NCBI GenBank assembly: GCA_024449915.1
Contig: JAMZAV010000007.1
Span: 1,426,001-1,490,000 of the forward strand
Length of the DNA stretch: 64,000 nt
Direction: 5' to 3'
Origin: Sweltsa coloradensis
Lineage: Eukaryota; Arthropoda; Insecta; Plecoptera; Chloroperlidae
Positions 40,796 through 49,300 of the stretch are shown piece after piece. Position numbers and translations under genes: made by a program. Every line of letters begins with the position of its first letter. Within the stretch, counting starts at the first letter, position 1. The notes under the pieces were generated by a model, which had not been told where the DNA came from, did not search any database, and saw only the letters and a program-made list of their open reading frames with translations.

Positions 40796-42404
40796 ACACC
40801 CTAAAATTAGTTACGGGTTTAAAATAAACGAATTTAATATCATATGGAAATCAATCCAGAAATTTCAAAGTCCATCTTAGCAGGGTATCTAAGAGCCGTT
40901 ATTAGCACCCAATCGGCAATCGGGAGACCAGGAATCGATACCCCGCAGAGATGGATTTTTAAATTTTTGATTGATTTCCATATAATCAATTACACCTACG
41001 GGAGTGTTTCCCAAATAATTAAATTGAGAAACGAATTTAATACTTTACCGACTTTTAATCGGTGTATTATTTTGCACGCTCCTCTATACCTGAATTGGGT
41101 AGGCACTGAACAGATGATTAATGCGTACATGTAGTTAGTTGTCCTGTGGTAATTCAATCGCTAGGCTGTAATTAGAAAGGAAAGCCCCCACCCAGTTGAA
41201 ACCCACACGACGGCCGTCACTTAACTTTATGAGTTGCTGCCCCGCGCGACTGACGAACGACTCCAACACAACAGAGCAAAGAGCACTTAACAAAATGGCT
41301 TGTCCAACGCTTTGCCACTCAAATAGATTTCGCGTCAAGTTGGGCTAGCCGAGCAGCGTTTTATTTGACAGCTCCTCACCCGCTATTCAGTGATGTATAG
41401 CCTCATACTGCCGGGACGTGATACCCGCTTTATTTAATCAGCCTCACATGGCCTCTCTCTACATGATTCAATCAGTTGGTTGCTCTCGCTCCCTATCTTC
41501 AAACGTAGACAATTGAGTTTATTAGCTGGAAATATCTGAGGAAGTTGAGAGAGGAATAGAATCATTCTCAAAGTCAAATGAAAGACATCTAAATTGGAAT
41601 GGACGCTTAATAACATTTTATATTAATGACAATTTACACCGTCCTACAATGGAAATTGCAAACTTAAGGCGGGCGGTACCTTGATTAAGAGATTTGATCA
41701 TCAGAATTATTGACGTTCATGTTAGTCTATTTGATTAATTTGTAATTTAATGTTCATAAAATGTTGACGATAGCAATAACACCCGTTAAAAATCATTTAT
41801 AGAAATTAATATTTTTTAAGTCATAATATTATTATGATTATAGTGTGTTACAATGAGTTAGAAAAGAAACACCTTTCCTAATGTCCATAATAACACATTT
41901 TACAATTAATTCAGACACATTTTTCAATCGTTCAGTCAAAAATAATATGAACCCCGACGCTCTCAGAATATCAAACCTTTTTTCACAATTTTTTATGAAC
42001 GGGGAGACGACAAATATTGCATCGCTTGCATAACACTGCAACTACATCTACCACACAGCATCAAACTTTTAATAAAACAACATTAAACTGTTGGTGAGAT
42101 TAATGTTCAACATGGTTGTCTTGAGTATGCCAAAGAGAAAAAGGCGTATTTTTCATTCGTTTTCTATGAAAATTTTAGATTTGGCGGGACAAATTGTAAA
42201 AACAAAAAATTATCGGAAAACGGAAAAGTTCATATAAAAGACGACGGTGAAAAATCTCCCCTTTTCTTTATGTCAAATTCATGCACATAATTGAACATTA
42301 TTTAACTCCCATGAACGCAACGATGAAATGTTGTTGCAGTTTGAAATTATAATGCTCAAAGAAGCAATATTTGCCTTGCCCGAAAAGAAAAATTAAAAAA
42401 ATAG
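40796..42404. other. Unassigned DNA
   Basis: A 96-codon plus frame at 40844-41134 has no recognised domain. The island at 41150-41350 is listed separately. The rest is AT-rich. Confidence 0.4.
41150..41350. promoter_or_regulatory. GC-richer island with two NK-type sites
   Basis: Non-repetitive block with CACTTAA (complement TTAAGTG, an NK-type core) near 41218 and again near 41284, and TAATTA near 41170. A 67-codon minus-strand frame has no known domain. Enhancer function is a guess. Confidence 0.18.
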
Positions 42405-42715
42405 ATTTTTGGTGGAGGTGCCGGGTAAGCTGTACATTTTTTTAAATCTTCCCTTGTACTCGCTTTCAGTAATGGTGAAGGTGCTGGGTCTTGCAATTTC
42501 AAACTTAGGGAGGGTGAGGGGAGGGGAATAGGGGTCTGAAACTTTTCCTTTAGACAAGGTCGCTAAAATAATTGTATTATTCTTGTGGAGGAGCAATAAC
42601 AAAACACGCTTGAGAATCAACGTAATATTCATTTTTTTCGTGACGTGAGACACGGACGGACAGACGGACGGACAGAAAAGTAATGCTGATATGGGAGCTT
42701 TGCTCTCTAATTTGA
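42405..42715 (+). repeat. Dispersed repeat 'GGTGGAGGTGCCGG', copy
   Basis: Begins TTTTTGGTGGAGGTGCCGGG, carries AAGGTCGCTAAAATAATTG and TTTTTTCGTGACGTGAGACA, and ends in (ACGG/ACAG)n then AAAAGTAATGCTGATATGGG. The 130-residue minus-strand open frame across it is repeat sequence. Confidence 0.6.
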
Positions 42716-43019
42716 CTTTGAATACATTATAATTTTTTACCTTTAATTTATCTTGCTTATTGTTGGTACAAATACCTTCTCTCACAACTGTATTCGCTCC
42801 TACCGATGGTCAATCATTGAAAGGGGGTAATTTAATTTTCAAGAGTTCTTTAGTTAAAACTATGTTAGTTCATCGTTTACGGTAGGCCTACATTTATTTA
42901 ATTCCGCAGGTTTAAAGGTGGTCCACTTAATGACAAGGCCTCCAAAAACATTTTGTAGTTGCCATCAATATAAATTCACAATATAATATCAAGGAACGGT
43001 ACATCAATATTAACTGAAA

Positions 43020-43047
43020 ATTATTATTATTATTATTATTATTATTT
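43020..43047 (+). repeat. (ATT)n microsatellite, left flank of the Penelope pair
   Basis: About nine units of ATT on the plus strand directly left of the inverted 3'-end fragment. The phase and strand match the two larger ATT blocks at 44439-44562 and 45970-46034. Confidence 0.9.
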
Positions 43048-43077
43048 TTCTTGCTTGATGCTTTCACAGCCCGAAAT

Positions 43078-43289
43078 ATAAGAGAAAATCAATATTTTAC
43101 GAGTCATTTCGCTGTGTTCGTTTTTTATTAAATTACCTGACGTTTTCGATACGTCTGTGCGTATCATCATCTGAGGCAACACTGAAAAAACTTTACATTT
43201 GAGATTGTTTTTGTTGAATTCTTTTGCTTCTTCTTTGCTCTGATTTTCATTGTCCAAAGAACTAAAAACAATCTTGACTTCCTTGATGA
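43078..43289 (-). mobile_element. Inverted 3'-end fragment fused to Penelope-like element 1
   Basis: Read on the minus strand, this ~210-bp piece closely matches 44236-44443, the 3' end of the neighbouring element, from the CATCAAGGAAGTCAAGAT block through the hammerhead-like fold to the terminal AAATGACTCGTAAAATAT block, with small indels. It abuts the truncated reverse-transcriptase fragment at about 43286-43290 in opposite orientation. Such inverted end copies are known for Penelope-like elements. Confidence 0.8.
43132..43180 (-). ncRNA. Degenerate hammerhead-like motif, Penelope-like element 1, left copy
   Basis: On the minus strand the core box is CAGATGA, one substitution (U4 to A) from CUGAUGA. 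Helix II (GATACG with CGTATC) and helix I (GTTGCCT with AGGTAAT) are kept. An extra A lies in the GAAA box (GAAAACGTC). Fold kept, catalysis doubtful. Confidence 0.45.
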
Positions 43290-44443
43290 TGATTTTTTAA
43301 TTGATCTAAATGGCTTACATCCAAGTATATACAGTTTACTATTGAAATTGAAAAGGTAAGGTCGATTGGCATTTTTGGACGTTCTTGTGACTCGTGGTGA
43401 TCCTGTGGGTCACTCAGTTTACCGTAAACCAACTCATACAAATTTGTACATTCATGAGACGTCGCATCATCATCTCCACAGAAGCACTCAGTATTAAATA
43501 CTCTAGTTACCAGAGCCAAACGTTTATCAGACAGTACCAGTCTGGAATCGGAAAATGCGTTCTGAAACAAGCGTTACTAAACAATGGTTATAATAACACA
43601 ATGATTATGCGAGCATTTATAGAAAACCAAAACTACAGGATGTAGGCCTACAGTTTGAAGATAGAACAGAGAAAAAGAAGAAAGCCATATTACCTTACGT
43701 AAAGTTCACAACTGATAGAATTGGTAGACTCCTCCAGAAACAACAAATTCAAACAATATTCAAACCGTGGAAGAAAATTCAAAATTGTATGTTGCCAGTT
43801 AAAGATAAAATTCCTTTTCAATCTAGTGGTGTTTATGAAATCCCTTGTAAATGTGGTTCGGTCTACATTGGACAAACCTGTCGTACAATTGGGACTAGAA
43901 TTAAAGAACATAGAGCGCACTGCAACCACTACAGAGAGGACCTTTCGGCAGTAGCAAAACACGTGGTGGAAAATGCTAATGATCCCACGCACAAGATCCT
44001 TTTTGAAGATACCAAAATTTTATGCACAGAAGAAAACCTTTTTCCTCGACTCATAAGAGAATCGATTGAAATTGCCAAGCACACCAATAATTTTAATGGG
44101 GATATTGGTGGTTTTAAATTAAGCAAAACATGGAGTCCGATGATAGGGAAACAACTCTCAAGACAACAACAACAACAACACCAACCACCACCACCACTGC
44201 CACAACACAACAGCAGCAGCAGCAGCAGCAACAGCATCAAGGAAGTCAAGATGTTTTTAGTTCTTTGGACAATGAAAATCAGAGCCAAAGAAGAAGCAAA
44301 AGAATTCAACAAAAAAATCTCAAATGTAAAGTTTTTCAGTGTTGCCTCAGATATGATACGCACAGACGTATCGAAACGTCAGGTAATTTAATAAAAAACG
44401 AACACAGCGAAATGACTCGTAAAATATTTGATTTCTCTAATAT
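43286..44443 (+). mobile_element. Penelope-like retroelement 1 (5'-truncated, GIY-YIG type)
   Basis: The relic keeps the C-terminal third of a Penelope-like polyprotein. From 43290 to about 43650 the reverse-transcriptase thumb region is readable only by changing frame: LNGLHPSI, GRLAFLDVLVTR, VYRKPTHTNLYIHETSHHH, LVTRAKRLSDSTSLESE, then KQALLNNGY, with stops and shifts between them. From about 43652 one frame runs through EKKKKAILPYVKF, IFKPWKKI and LPVKDKIP into the GIY-YIG nuclease (GVYEIPCKCGSVYIGQTCR, then R..EH..HC), which in this family nicks the target site. A Gln/Pro/Ser-rich low-complexity stretch and a basic tail follow. The 3' region has a hammerhead-like fold. The 5' part of the ORF is missing. 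It is a dead copy. Confidence 0.85.
44341..44387 (+). ncRNA. Degenerate hammerhead-like motif, Penelope-like element 1, right copy
   Basis: The layout matches element 2 with different helix sequences. Helix I pairs GTTGCCT with AGGTAAT (two G-U pairs), helix II pairs GATACG with CGTATC, and GAAACGTC follows. The CUGANGA box is damaged: the sequence reads CAGATATGA, with a 2-base deletion relative to the left copy. It is expected to be inactive. Confidence 0.45.
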
Positions 44444-44480
44444 TATTATTATTATTATTATTATTACTATTATAATAATA

Positions 44481-44538
<58 letters not shown>

Positions 44539-44562
44539 TATTATTATTATTATTATTATTAA
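44439..44562 (+). repeat. (ATT)n microsatellite between the two Penelope-like elements
   Basis: About 40 units with a few interruptions, separating element 1 from element 2. Open frames across it encode runs of Ile, Tyr, Leu or Asn and are artefacts of the repeat. Confidence 0.95.
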
Positions 44563-44568
44563 TTTACA

Positions 44569-45309
44569 CAATTTATTGGTCGGGACATTTCGCCGCGTCG
44601 AATCTGCTTTAATTGCTTTTGACGTTTCAGCCCAACTGTGTGGGCTATCCTCAGAAAAACCAGATATTAATTCTAAAAACTTACAAAAATAAAAGCCCAG
44701 ACAAGGCGTTACATAGAAAAACAAAATCACAAAACAAACAGTTACCATGACCAGGCCCCGCCTTCTATAAACATGCGTTACATTCTTAAGAAGACCAAAT
44801 ATCACATTTGAGAGTTTCTGGTACGTATACGATCACTTCGTCGGACTCCACTTTCTTGGGGCTGATCCAGTTCTGGGACAGGGAGGACGAGAAGGTCTGT
44901 ATTCGAAACCGGAAGTAAGATGTCGGGGATAATGCAACTATTTTTGATACGGCCAGCGTTGGAGTTGTCTTGAATCCTTTTCAATATAGGCGCCCACGAC
45001 CCGCTCAGCTTAAACCCAACATCACCATTAAAATTGTTTGGTGTTTTAGCAATTTCAATGGACTCTCTAACCAATCTTGGAAGTAAACGAGGCTCTTTGC
45101 AAACTATTGTGGCACTCTCAAACAGAATTTCATGTCTTGGATTGTTAACATTTTCACAAGCATGTTTAGCCACCGCTGACTGTTCTTCTCGAGCATGCCT
45201 ACAATGAGCTTTATGTTCTTTAAGTCTTGTTCCCACTGTCCTGCATGTTTGGCCTATATAAACCAACCCACACTTGCAAGGAATTTGGTAAACACCACTC
45301 TCTTGCAGT
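44569..45309 (-). mobile_element. Penelope-like retroelement 2 (5'-truncated at the GIY-YIG domain)
   Basis: On the minus strand the frame starts at ESGVYQIPCKCGLVYIGQTC (about 45306), the first motif of the GIY-YIG nuclease with its CxC zinc-binding pair, and continues through TRLKEHKAHC, AKHACENVN, LPRLVRESIEIA and NFNGDVGFKLSGSWAP to a stop at 44802. Its C-terminus differs from element 1, so this is a second lineage. The ~230-bp 3' region holds a hammerhead-like fold at 44615-44661. Everything upstream of the nuclease is missing. The frame is open throughout, unlike element 1, which suggests a younger insertion. Confidence 0.87.
44615..44661 (-). ncRNA. Hammerhead-ribozyme-like motif, Penelope-like element 2, left arm
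   Basis: This is the mirror copy of the fold at 45838-45884, in the opposite arm of the palindrome, with the same CTGAGGA box, 6-bp helix II, GAAA box, ACGT helix III and GTC cleavage triplet. Because the two copies lie in inverted arms, a read-through transcript would carry one ribozyme sense and its complement at the other end. Confidence 0.6.
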
Positions 45310-45935
45310 GAAGAACAGTCAGCGGTGGCTAAACATGCTTGTGAAAATGTTAACAATCCAAGACATGAAATTCTGTTTGAGAGTGCCACAATAGTTTGCA
45401 AAGAGCCTCGTTTACTTCCAAGATTGGTTAGAGAGTCCATTGAAATTGCTAAAACACCAAACAATTTTAATGGTGATGTTGGGTTTAAGCTGAGCGGGTC
45501 GTGGGCGCCTATATTGAAAAGGATTCAAGACAACTCCAACGCTGGCCGTATCAAAAATAGTTGCATTATCCCCGACATCTTACTTCCGGTTTCGAATACA
45601 GACCTTCTCGTCCTCCCTGTCCCAGAACTGGATCAGCCCCAAGAAAGTGGAGTCCGACGAAGTGATCGTATACGTACCAGAAACTCTCAAATGTGATATT
45701 TTGGTCTTCATAAGAATGTAACGCATGTTTATAGAAGGCGGGGCCTGGTCATGGTAACTGTTTGTTTTGTGATTTTGTTTTTCTATGTAACGCCTTGTCT
45801 GGGCTTTTATTTTTGTAAGTTTTTAGAATTAATATCTGGTTTTTCTGAGGATAGCCCACACAGTTGGGCTGAAACGTCAAAAGCAATTAAAGCAGATTCG
45901 ACGCGGCGAAATGTCCCGACCAATAAATTGTGTTA
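45310..45935 (+). mobile_element. Inverted copy of the 3' part of Penelope-like element 2
   Basis: This plus-strand copy starts at GAAGAACAG (45310) and repeats 45188-44569 of the minus-strand copy almost base for base: same frame from AKHACENVN to the stop at 45694-45696, same 3' region and same hammerhead-like fold at 45838-45884. I noticed only a few small differences between the arms, near 45705. It lacks the GIY-YIG motif, which lies only in the 121-bp spacer between the arms, so it cannot encode a nuclease alone. It is part of the same insertion, not a separate gene. Confidence 0.87.
45838..45884 (+). ncRNA. Hammerhead-ribozyme-like motif, Penelope-like element 2, right arm
   Basis: All core positions are present in order: CTGAGGA (CUGANGA, 45845-45851), a 6-bp helix II (AGCCCA with TGGGCT, 6-nt loop), GAAA (45871-45874) and a GTC cleavage triplet (45876-45878). 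Helix I can form between GGTTTTT before the core and AAAAGC after it. Helix III is only the self-complementary ACGT, as in minimal hammerheads that work as dimers. One extra T lies between A9 and helix II. Such motifs are established in Penelope-like elements; activity is untested. Confidence 0.62.
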
Positions 45936-45969
45936 ATTATTTACCGGGCCGCGAAAGCCTTAAATTTGA

Positions 45970-45970
45970 A

Positions 45971-46034
<64 letters not shown>
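45970..46034 (+). repeat. (ATT)n microsatellite, right flank of the Penelope pair
   Basis: About 21 units of ATT on the plus strand, starting some 35 bp right of the end of the inverted arm of element 2. Same strand as the two other ATT blocks. Confidence 0.95.
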
Positions 46035-46037
<3 letters not shown>

Positions 46038-46064
46038 TGCATGCCACTAATACCTCCAATATAA

Positions 46065-46641
46065 CTATAGAATAACGCCAAAGTCGTTGCTAGACAAGAG
46101 ATAGAGCCACGTGTTTTACGCTGCGTTAGACTAGATTAATGTTTAAAATTTATGGGCCTACGATATGGCATGATCATATACTTTATTCATGAAACGCCAT
46201 GTTTAAAACATCTTTTGAAATGCATAAAATACTTTGAAAAACACAGCCAGTATACGAAGTACGATGAAGGATTGCAAGGTTTAATACCTCCCCTGGCGGA
46301 ATTTTGGGGAATTTTGAGTGTGCAAGAATCGGTACACCTTGATAGCTACAATACATTCACCGCTTGACATTCAAAACATGTATTGATAAAATTAATTTCT
46401 TCGAGAACAAAAGGCATAGTCGTAAAATTAAATGTTACACATTTTCAGACTTTTTTCAATTTATTATCTCTTGTAAGTTTGAATCGTTACAGAATTTGAT
46501 GAATGTGTTCACAGCACCCACAATTACAAAACTGGTCCCGGATGTTTAAGCACTCACAAGTCACTCACTCATTCACCGACACAGGCACGGATGAAGTCTC
46601 CTTTGAGTTGTTGTAAGACTCAGTCGCTACGCTCCCTAGTG
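46065..46641 (-). mobile_element. Possible third Helitron-like subfamily, decayed
   Basis: The left end reads on the minus strand CAACGACTTTGGCGTTATTC then CTATAG and T, matching the 3' tips at 47.2 and 55.5 kb. The right end (minus) GGGAGCGTAGCGACTGAG resembles their 5' ends. The inverted repeats between the ends are too short to be convincing. Confidence 0.33.
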
Positions 46642-47217
46642 GCATACATAATATGCATAACATTTGTAGGATTTATTTTTATATCTACTTTTGGCTTATT
46701 TTTTGCTCTTCTCTCATGTTAAATGGACTGGGGGGGGGGGGGGGTATTTTTGAAAAATATGACAAACAAAAGACTTACTGCCATTCCCAATTCAGCGGGC
46801 GAACAGTGATAAAATTGATCCAATCTTTCAAGAATCCCTGTCAGTGTTCCACTGTTCCTAATGCAATACACAACAGACGAATCCTAATCCATGTTGAGAC
46901 TTGGTTTCATAAACAATTTGGACATACTTATGGATAGGAATATTATGTCTATATTTACTGTCCCCCATCGTCAAATATAGCGTATAGCAATTAGCTAACT
47001 ATTATATAGCCTACACAGAAAAGTTTCCACAATTTATTGTCGTATGTTATAAATCGTATTTTGGAAACAAATTAGGAGTACCAGTCCCAGTAGATATTTA
47101 TTAAATTTGAGGTTGTGATTGTGGGTTCTAAACATGGGGGCTGATATGATCATTAAAATAGTATGCATTTCATACCATTGTGATTCCTTTAGTAAATACA
47201 TAACATTTTTGTTTATA
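46642..47217. other. Unassigned DNA
   Basis: Run of 15 G at 46730-46744, otherwise AT-rich with no known domain. Confidence 0.5.
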
Positions 47218-47391
47218 CTAGGGAAACGCTAAAGTCGTTGTTAAACGAGTGAGTGAGTGAGCTAAGTGTTGAGTACCCGGGAACATTCCCTTCCTCCCCT
47301 ATACCTAAGGATCTAGCCCATGAGGAATGATACCGGGTACTCAACACATGGCTCACTCACTCGTTTAACAACGACTTTGGCGTTTCCCTAG
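47218..47391. repeat. 174-bp palindrome with ~65-bp arms
   Basis: CTAGGGAAACGCTAAAGTCG at the left and its near complement at the right (ending CTAG at 47391) begin inverted arms of about 65 bp with few mismatches. The arms include TTGTTAAACGAGTGAGTGAG and GTTGAGTACCCGG; the ~40-bp centre does not pair. The left arm doubles as the 3' end of the Helitron-like element. If the TA inside CTAG is taken as target duplication, it could instead be a TA-flanked MITE. Confidence 0.75.
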
Positions 47392-47552
47392 ATATTTAAA
47401 TTGAACATTTGAAATGCGAATCGTGTTAAAACGTATTAGCGTGAAACATTAACAAATTTCCAAGATAAAACAAATCACCTAAGTTTTATTTCCCATTTAA
47501 CACCCCTCAAAAATAATATGTGGGTGTAAAAACATAAAAAATTTTCGAGCTA

Positions 47553-47632
47553 ACGGGAATCGAACCTTAACCCTCCGTGTGGTAGGCTAAATGCTTACCA
47601 ATAGGCCATGCAAGTCACGTAGATGTGGTCCC
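47553..47632 (-). repeat. tRNA-like segment inside the Helitron-like element
   Basis: On the minus strand TGGCCTATTGGTAAGC resembles an A box and GGTTCGATTCC a B box about 45 nt later. The T-stem is mismatched and the acceptor does not pair, so it is not a working tRNA gene. It may be a captured SINE head. Confidence 0.4.
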
Positions 47633-49019
47633 GATAGCTGCTACTAAACAAATGCTATCGATATTCTAAAAATCACATTTTTATTTATTGTAGGATTAAA
47701 TCGCAATGGATCTACTTGATTTTGTTAGCAGTTCTCAATAATTTCGTACCGGATGTCTGTTTAAAATTTCAGCCCAATCTGTTCAGCGGTTCGGCTGATT
47801 TACGACGTACAGACAGACAGACAGATAGACAGACAGACAGAATCACAGAATGAGAACCGTTCAAGTTGAATGGAGACACTCGGTCGCTCCGCTCCCTCGT
47901 TTAATCACCTTGTTTCTGTCAATTTCCATGTGTGAGAAATGTGAAATCTTTATCTACCTTGGCTATTGTATGTTTGTTTTAATATATTTTTGATAATATG
48001 CAAGTTTTGTATCGTGTATTTTGAATCCTTATTTAAAACTCCCAGTAGAAAAAAACACACCTTTCCTTAAAATTGTCAGAAATCATCAGTCTGCTTCTGA
48101 AATATATTGAAAATCAAATCAAACGTTAATATGTTGCCATGTATGCTGTGAATTGTAAGCTCGAGATGACGACAAAACCACTTGATGCACACAAACTACA
48201 TTGTTTCATTATTGCATTCAGACCACCACTTTTTTCTTAAACGCACCAAATGCACTCTAAAGTCCAGATTTTTTTAAACCAGAATTATGGAGGTCTCAGG
48301 CCCTCATGATTATGTCCTTAATCCGCCACTGCAATAGGGTCCAAAACAGACTGCGCGCATGGGCCCAATAAGTGTAAATCCGCATCTGGCTTACGGCAAT
48401 GTGTGAGTGAATTGAAATAATATGCAATATTGTTTTAAATAAAATATATAACAGGGTTGGAATCGAACAAAAAATGATAAATTAATGAAACTATCTTTAA
48501 AACATGCATGGTACAGGCAATTATTACCGTTTTGTTATACTTTTTTAATATCGTTGAAGGCTGTAGGAAAGCTTGTGCACATTATTAATTATGTAATGTA
48601 TTAATGTATTAATGTTACACTCTTTCAACTCGTATACAAAATGTGATTATAGGTGGTATAAATTGGTCTAAAAATTATGACTTTACACGCAGTCAAAACT
48701 AAAACCTTCTAAAGGAACGTCCCTTCACTTAACTATTCCATAATTATTTCATGAACTTTAATTGTTGTTCAATTAAATTGTTTGTTTAAAACAAACCAAA
48801 ATGGGTCAGCATAATATGTCAGCCCAATAGCAAGAGTTCATTTAACATTTCTCAGGTTTTGTGTTCAACGGTTACCTTATAACCTCTTTGTAGAAGAAAC
48901 TGGAAATAATATTTTTGTTGACTCTCCCCATCGAAGAATCCATCCTCTTGATGTAATATAAGTAACGATAACTCACGGGAATACCCGAGCGTTCTTCAGC
49001 AAGATCAATGTCTTCATCA

Positions 49020-49300
49020 TTCATAGCTAGTTGTGGATAACACGTCTACGTCTCCAGATGCCGCGGATGGCAATTGGGTTTCAATACGGCGACATTATTT
49101 TCTTGTTGACATCGCGCCGCCGGAAAACACGGAGGGAATCGCAAACCAATAAAACCAGCCGACTCCTATTCACTCGTCTCAAGTCAACAGGGACTTTACC
49201 TTCGTGCACAGATCGGAGGGAAGATGAAAATAATGTTTTACGCAAAACGAGGATTGGGGGATATTTAATTAAATGGGAGAAATTTGATATCTGTTCATCA
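49020..49300. other. GC-richer block with the longest unassigned plus-strand frame
   Basis: A 143-codon frame (49031-49462) begins in a GC- and CpG-rich block rich in Arg/Ser/Thr codons and runs into AT-rich DNA that gives Phe/Ile/Tyr-rich residues. No domain is recognised and the composition break at about 49260 argues against one continuous exon. A possible donor (AAGTAAGT, near 49303) follows. Confidence 0.2.

Larger units (their letters stand above)
47218..47904 (-). mobile_element. Helitron-like element, second subfamily, with tRNA-like insert and (CAGA)n
   Basis: The 5' end TTAAACGAGGGAGCGGAGCG is at 47904. The 3' end on the left reads CTCGTTTAACAACGACTTTA then GCGTTTCCCTAG followed by T. 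TTAAACGAG and CTCGTTTAA are the asymmetric inverted repeats. The inside holds a (CAGA)n block at 47811-47846, a TGGGCTGAAATTTTAAACAG motif and a tRNA-like segment. The 3' tip (AGCGTTTYCCTAG) is shared with the 54.9-kb subfamily. No protein is encoded. Confidence 0.52.

Noticed and set aside
42393..42785. 130-codon minus-strand open frame
   Set aside because: Lies across a copy of the dispersed repeat and has no recognisable domain.
43929..44363. 144-codon minus-strand open frame
   Set aside because: Antisense shadow of the GIY-YIG frame and its CAA/CAG repeats.
44130..44612. 160-codon open frame with poly-Gln and poly-Tyr runs
   Set aside because: It runs from element 1 into the (ATT)n array out of the nuclease frame; the homopolymers are microsatellite translations.
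45325..45696. Separate 123-residue gene on the plus strand
   Set aside because: It is the inverted arm of Penelope-like element 2 and repeats the C-terminus of the minus-strand copy.
48293..48395. Small DNA transposon with AATCCGC ends
   Set aside because: The two AATCCGC motifs are in the same orientation, so they are not inverted repeats, and no target duplication is visible.
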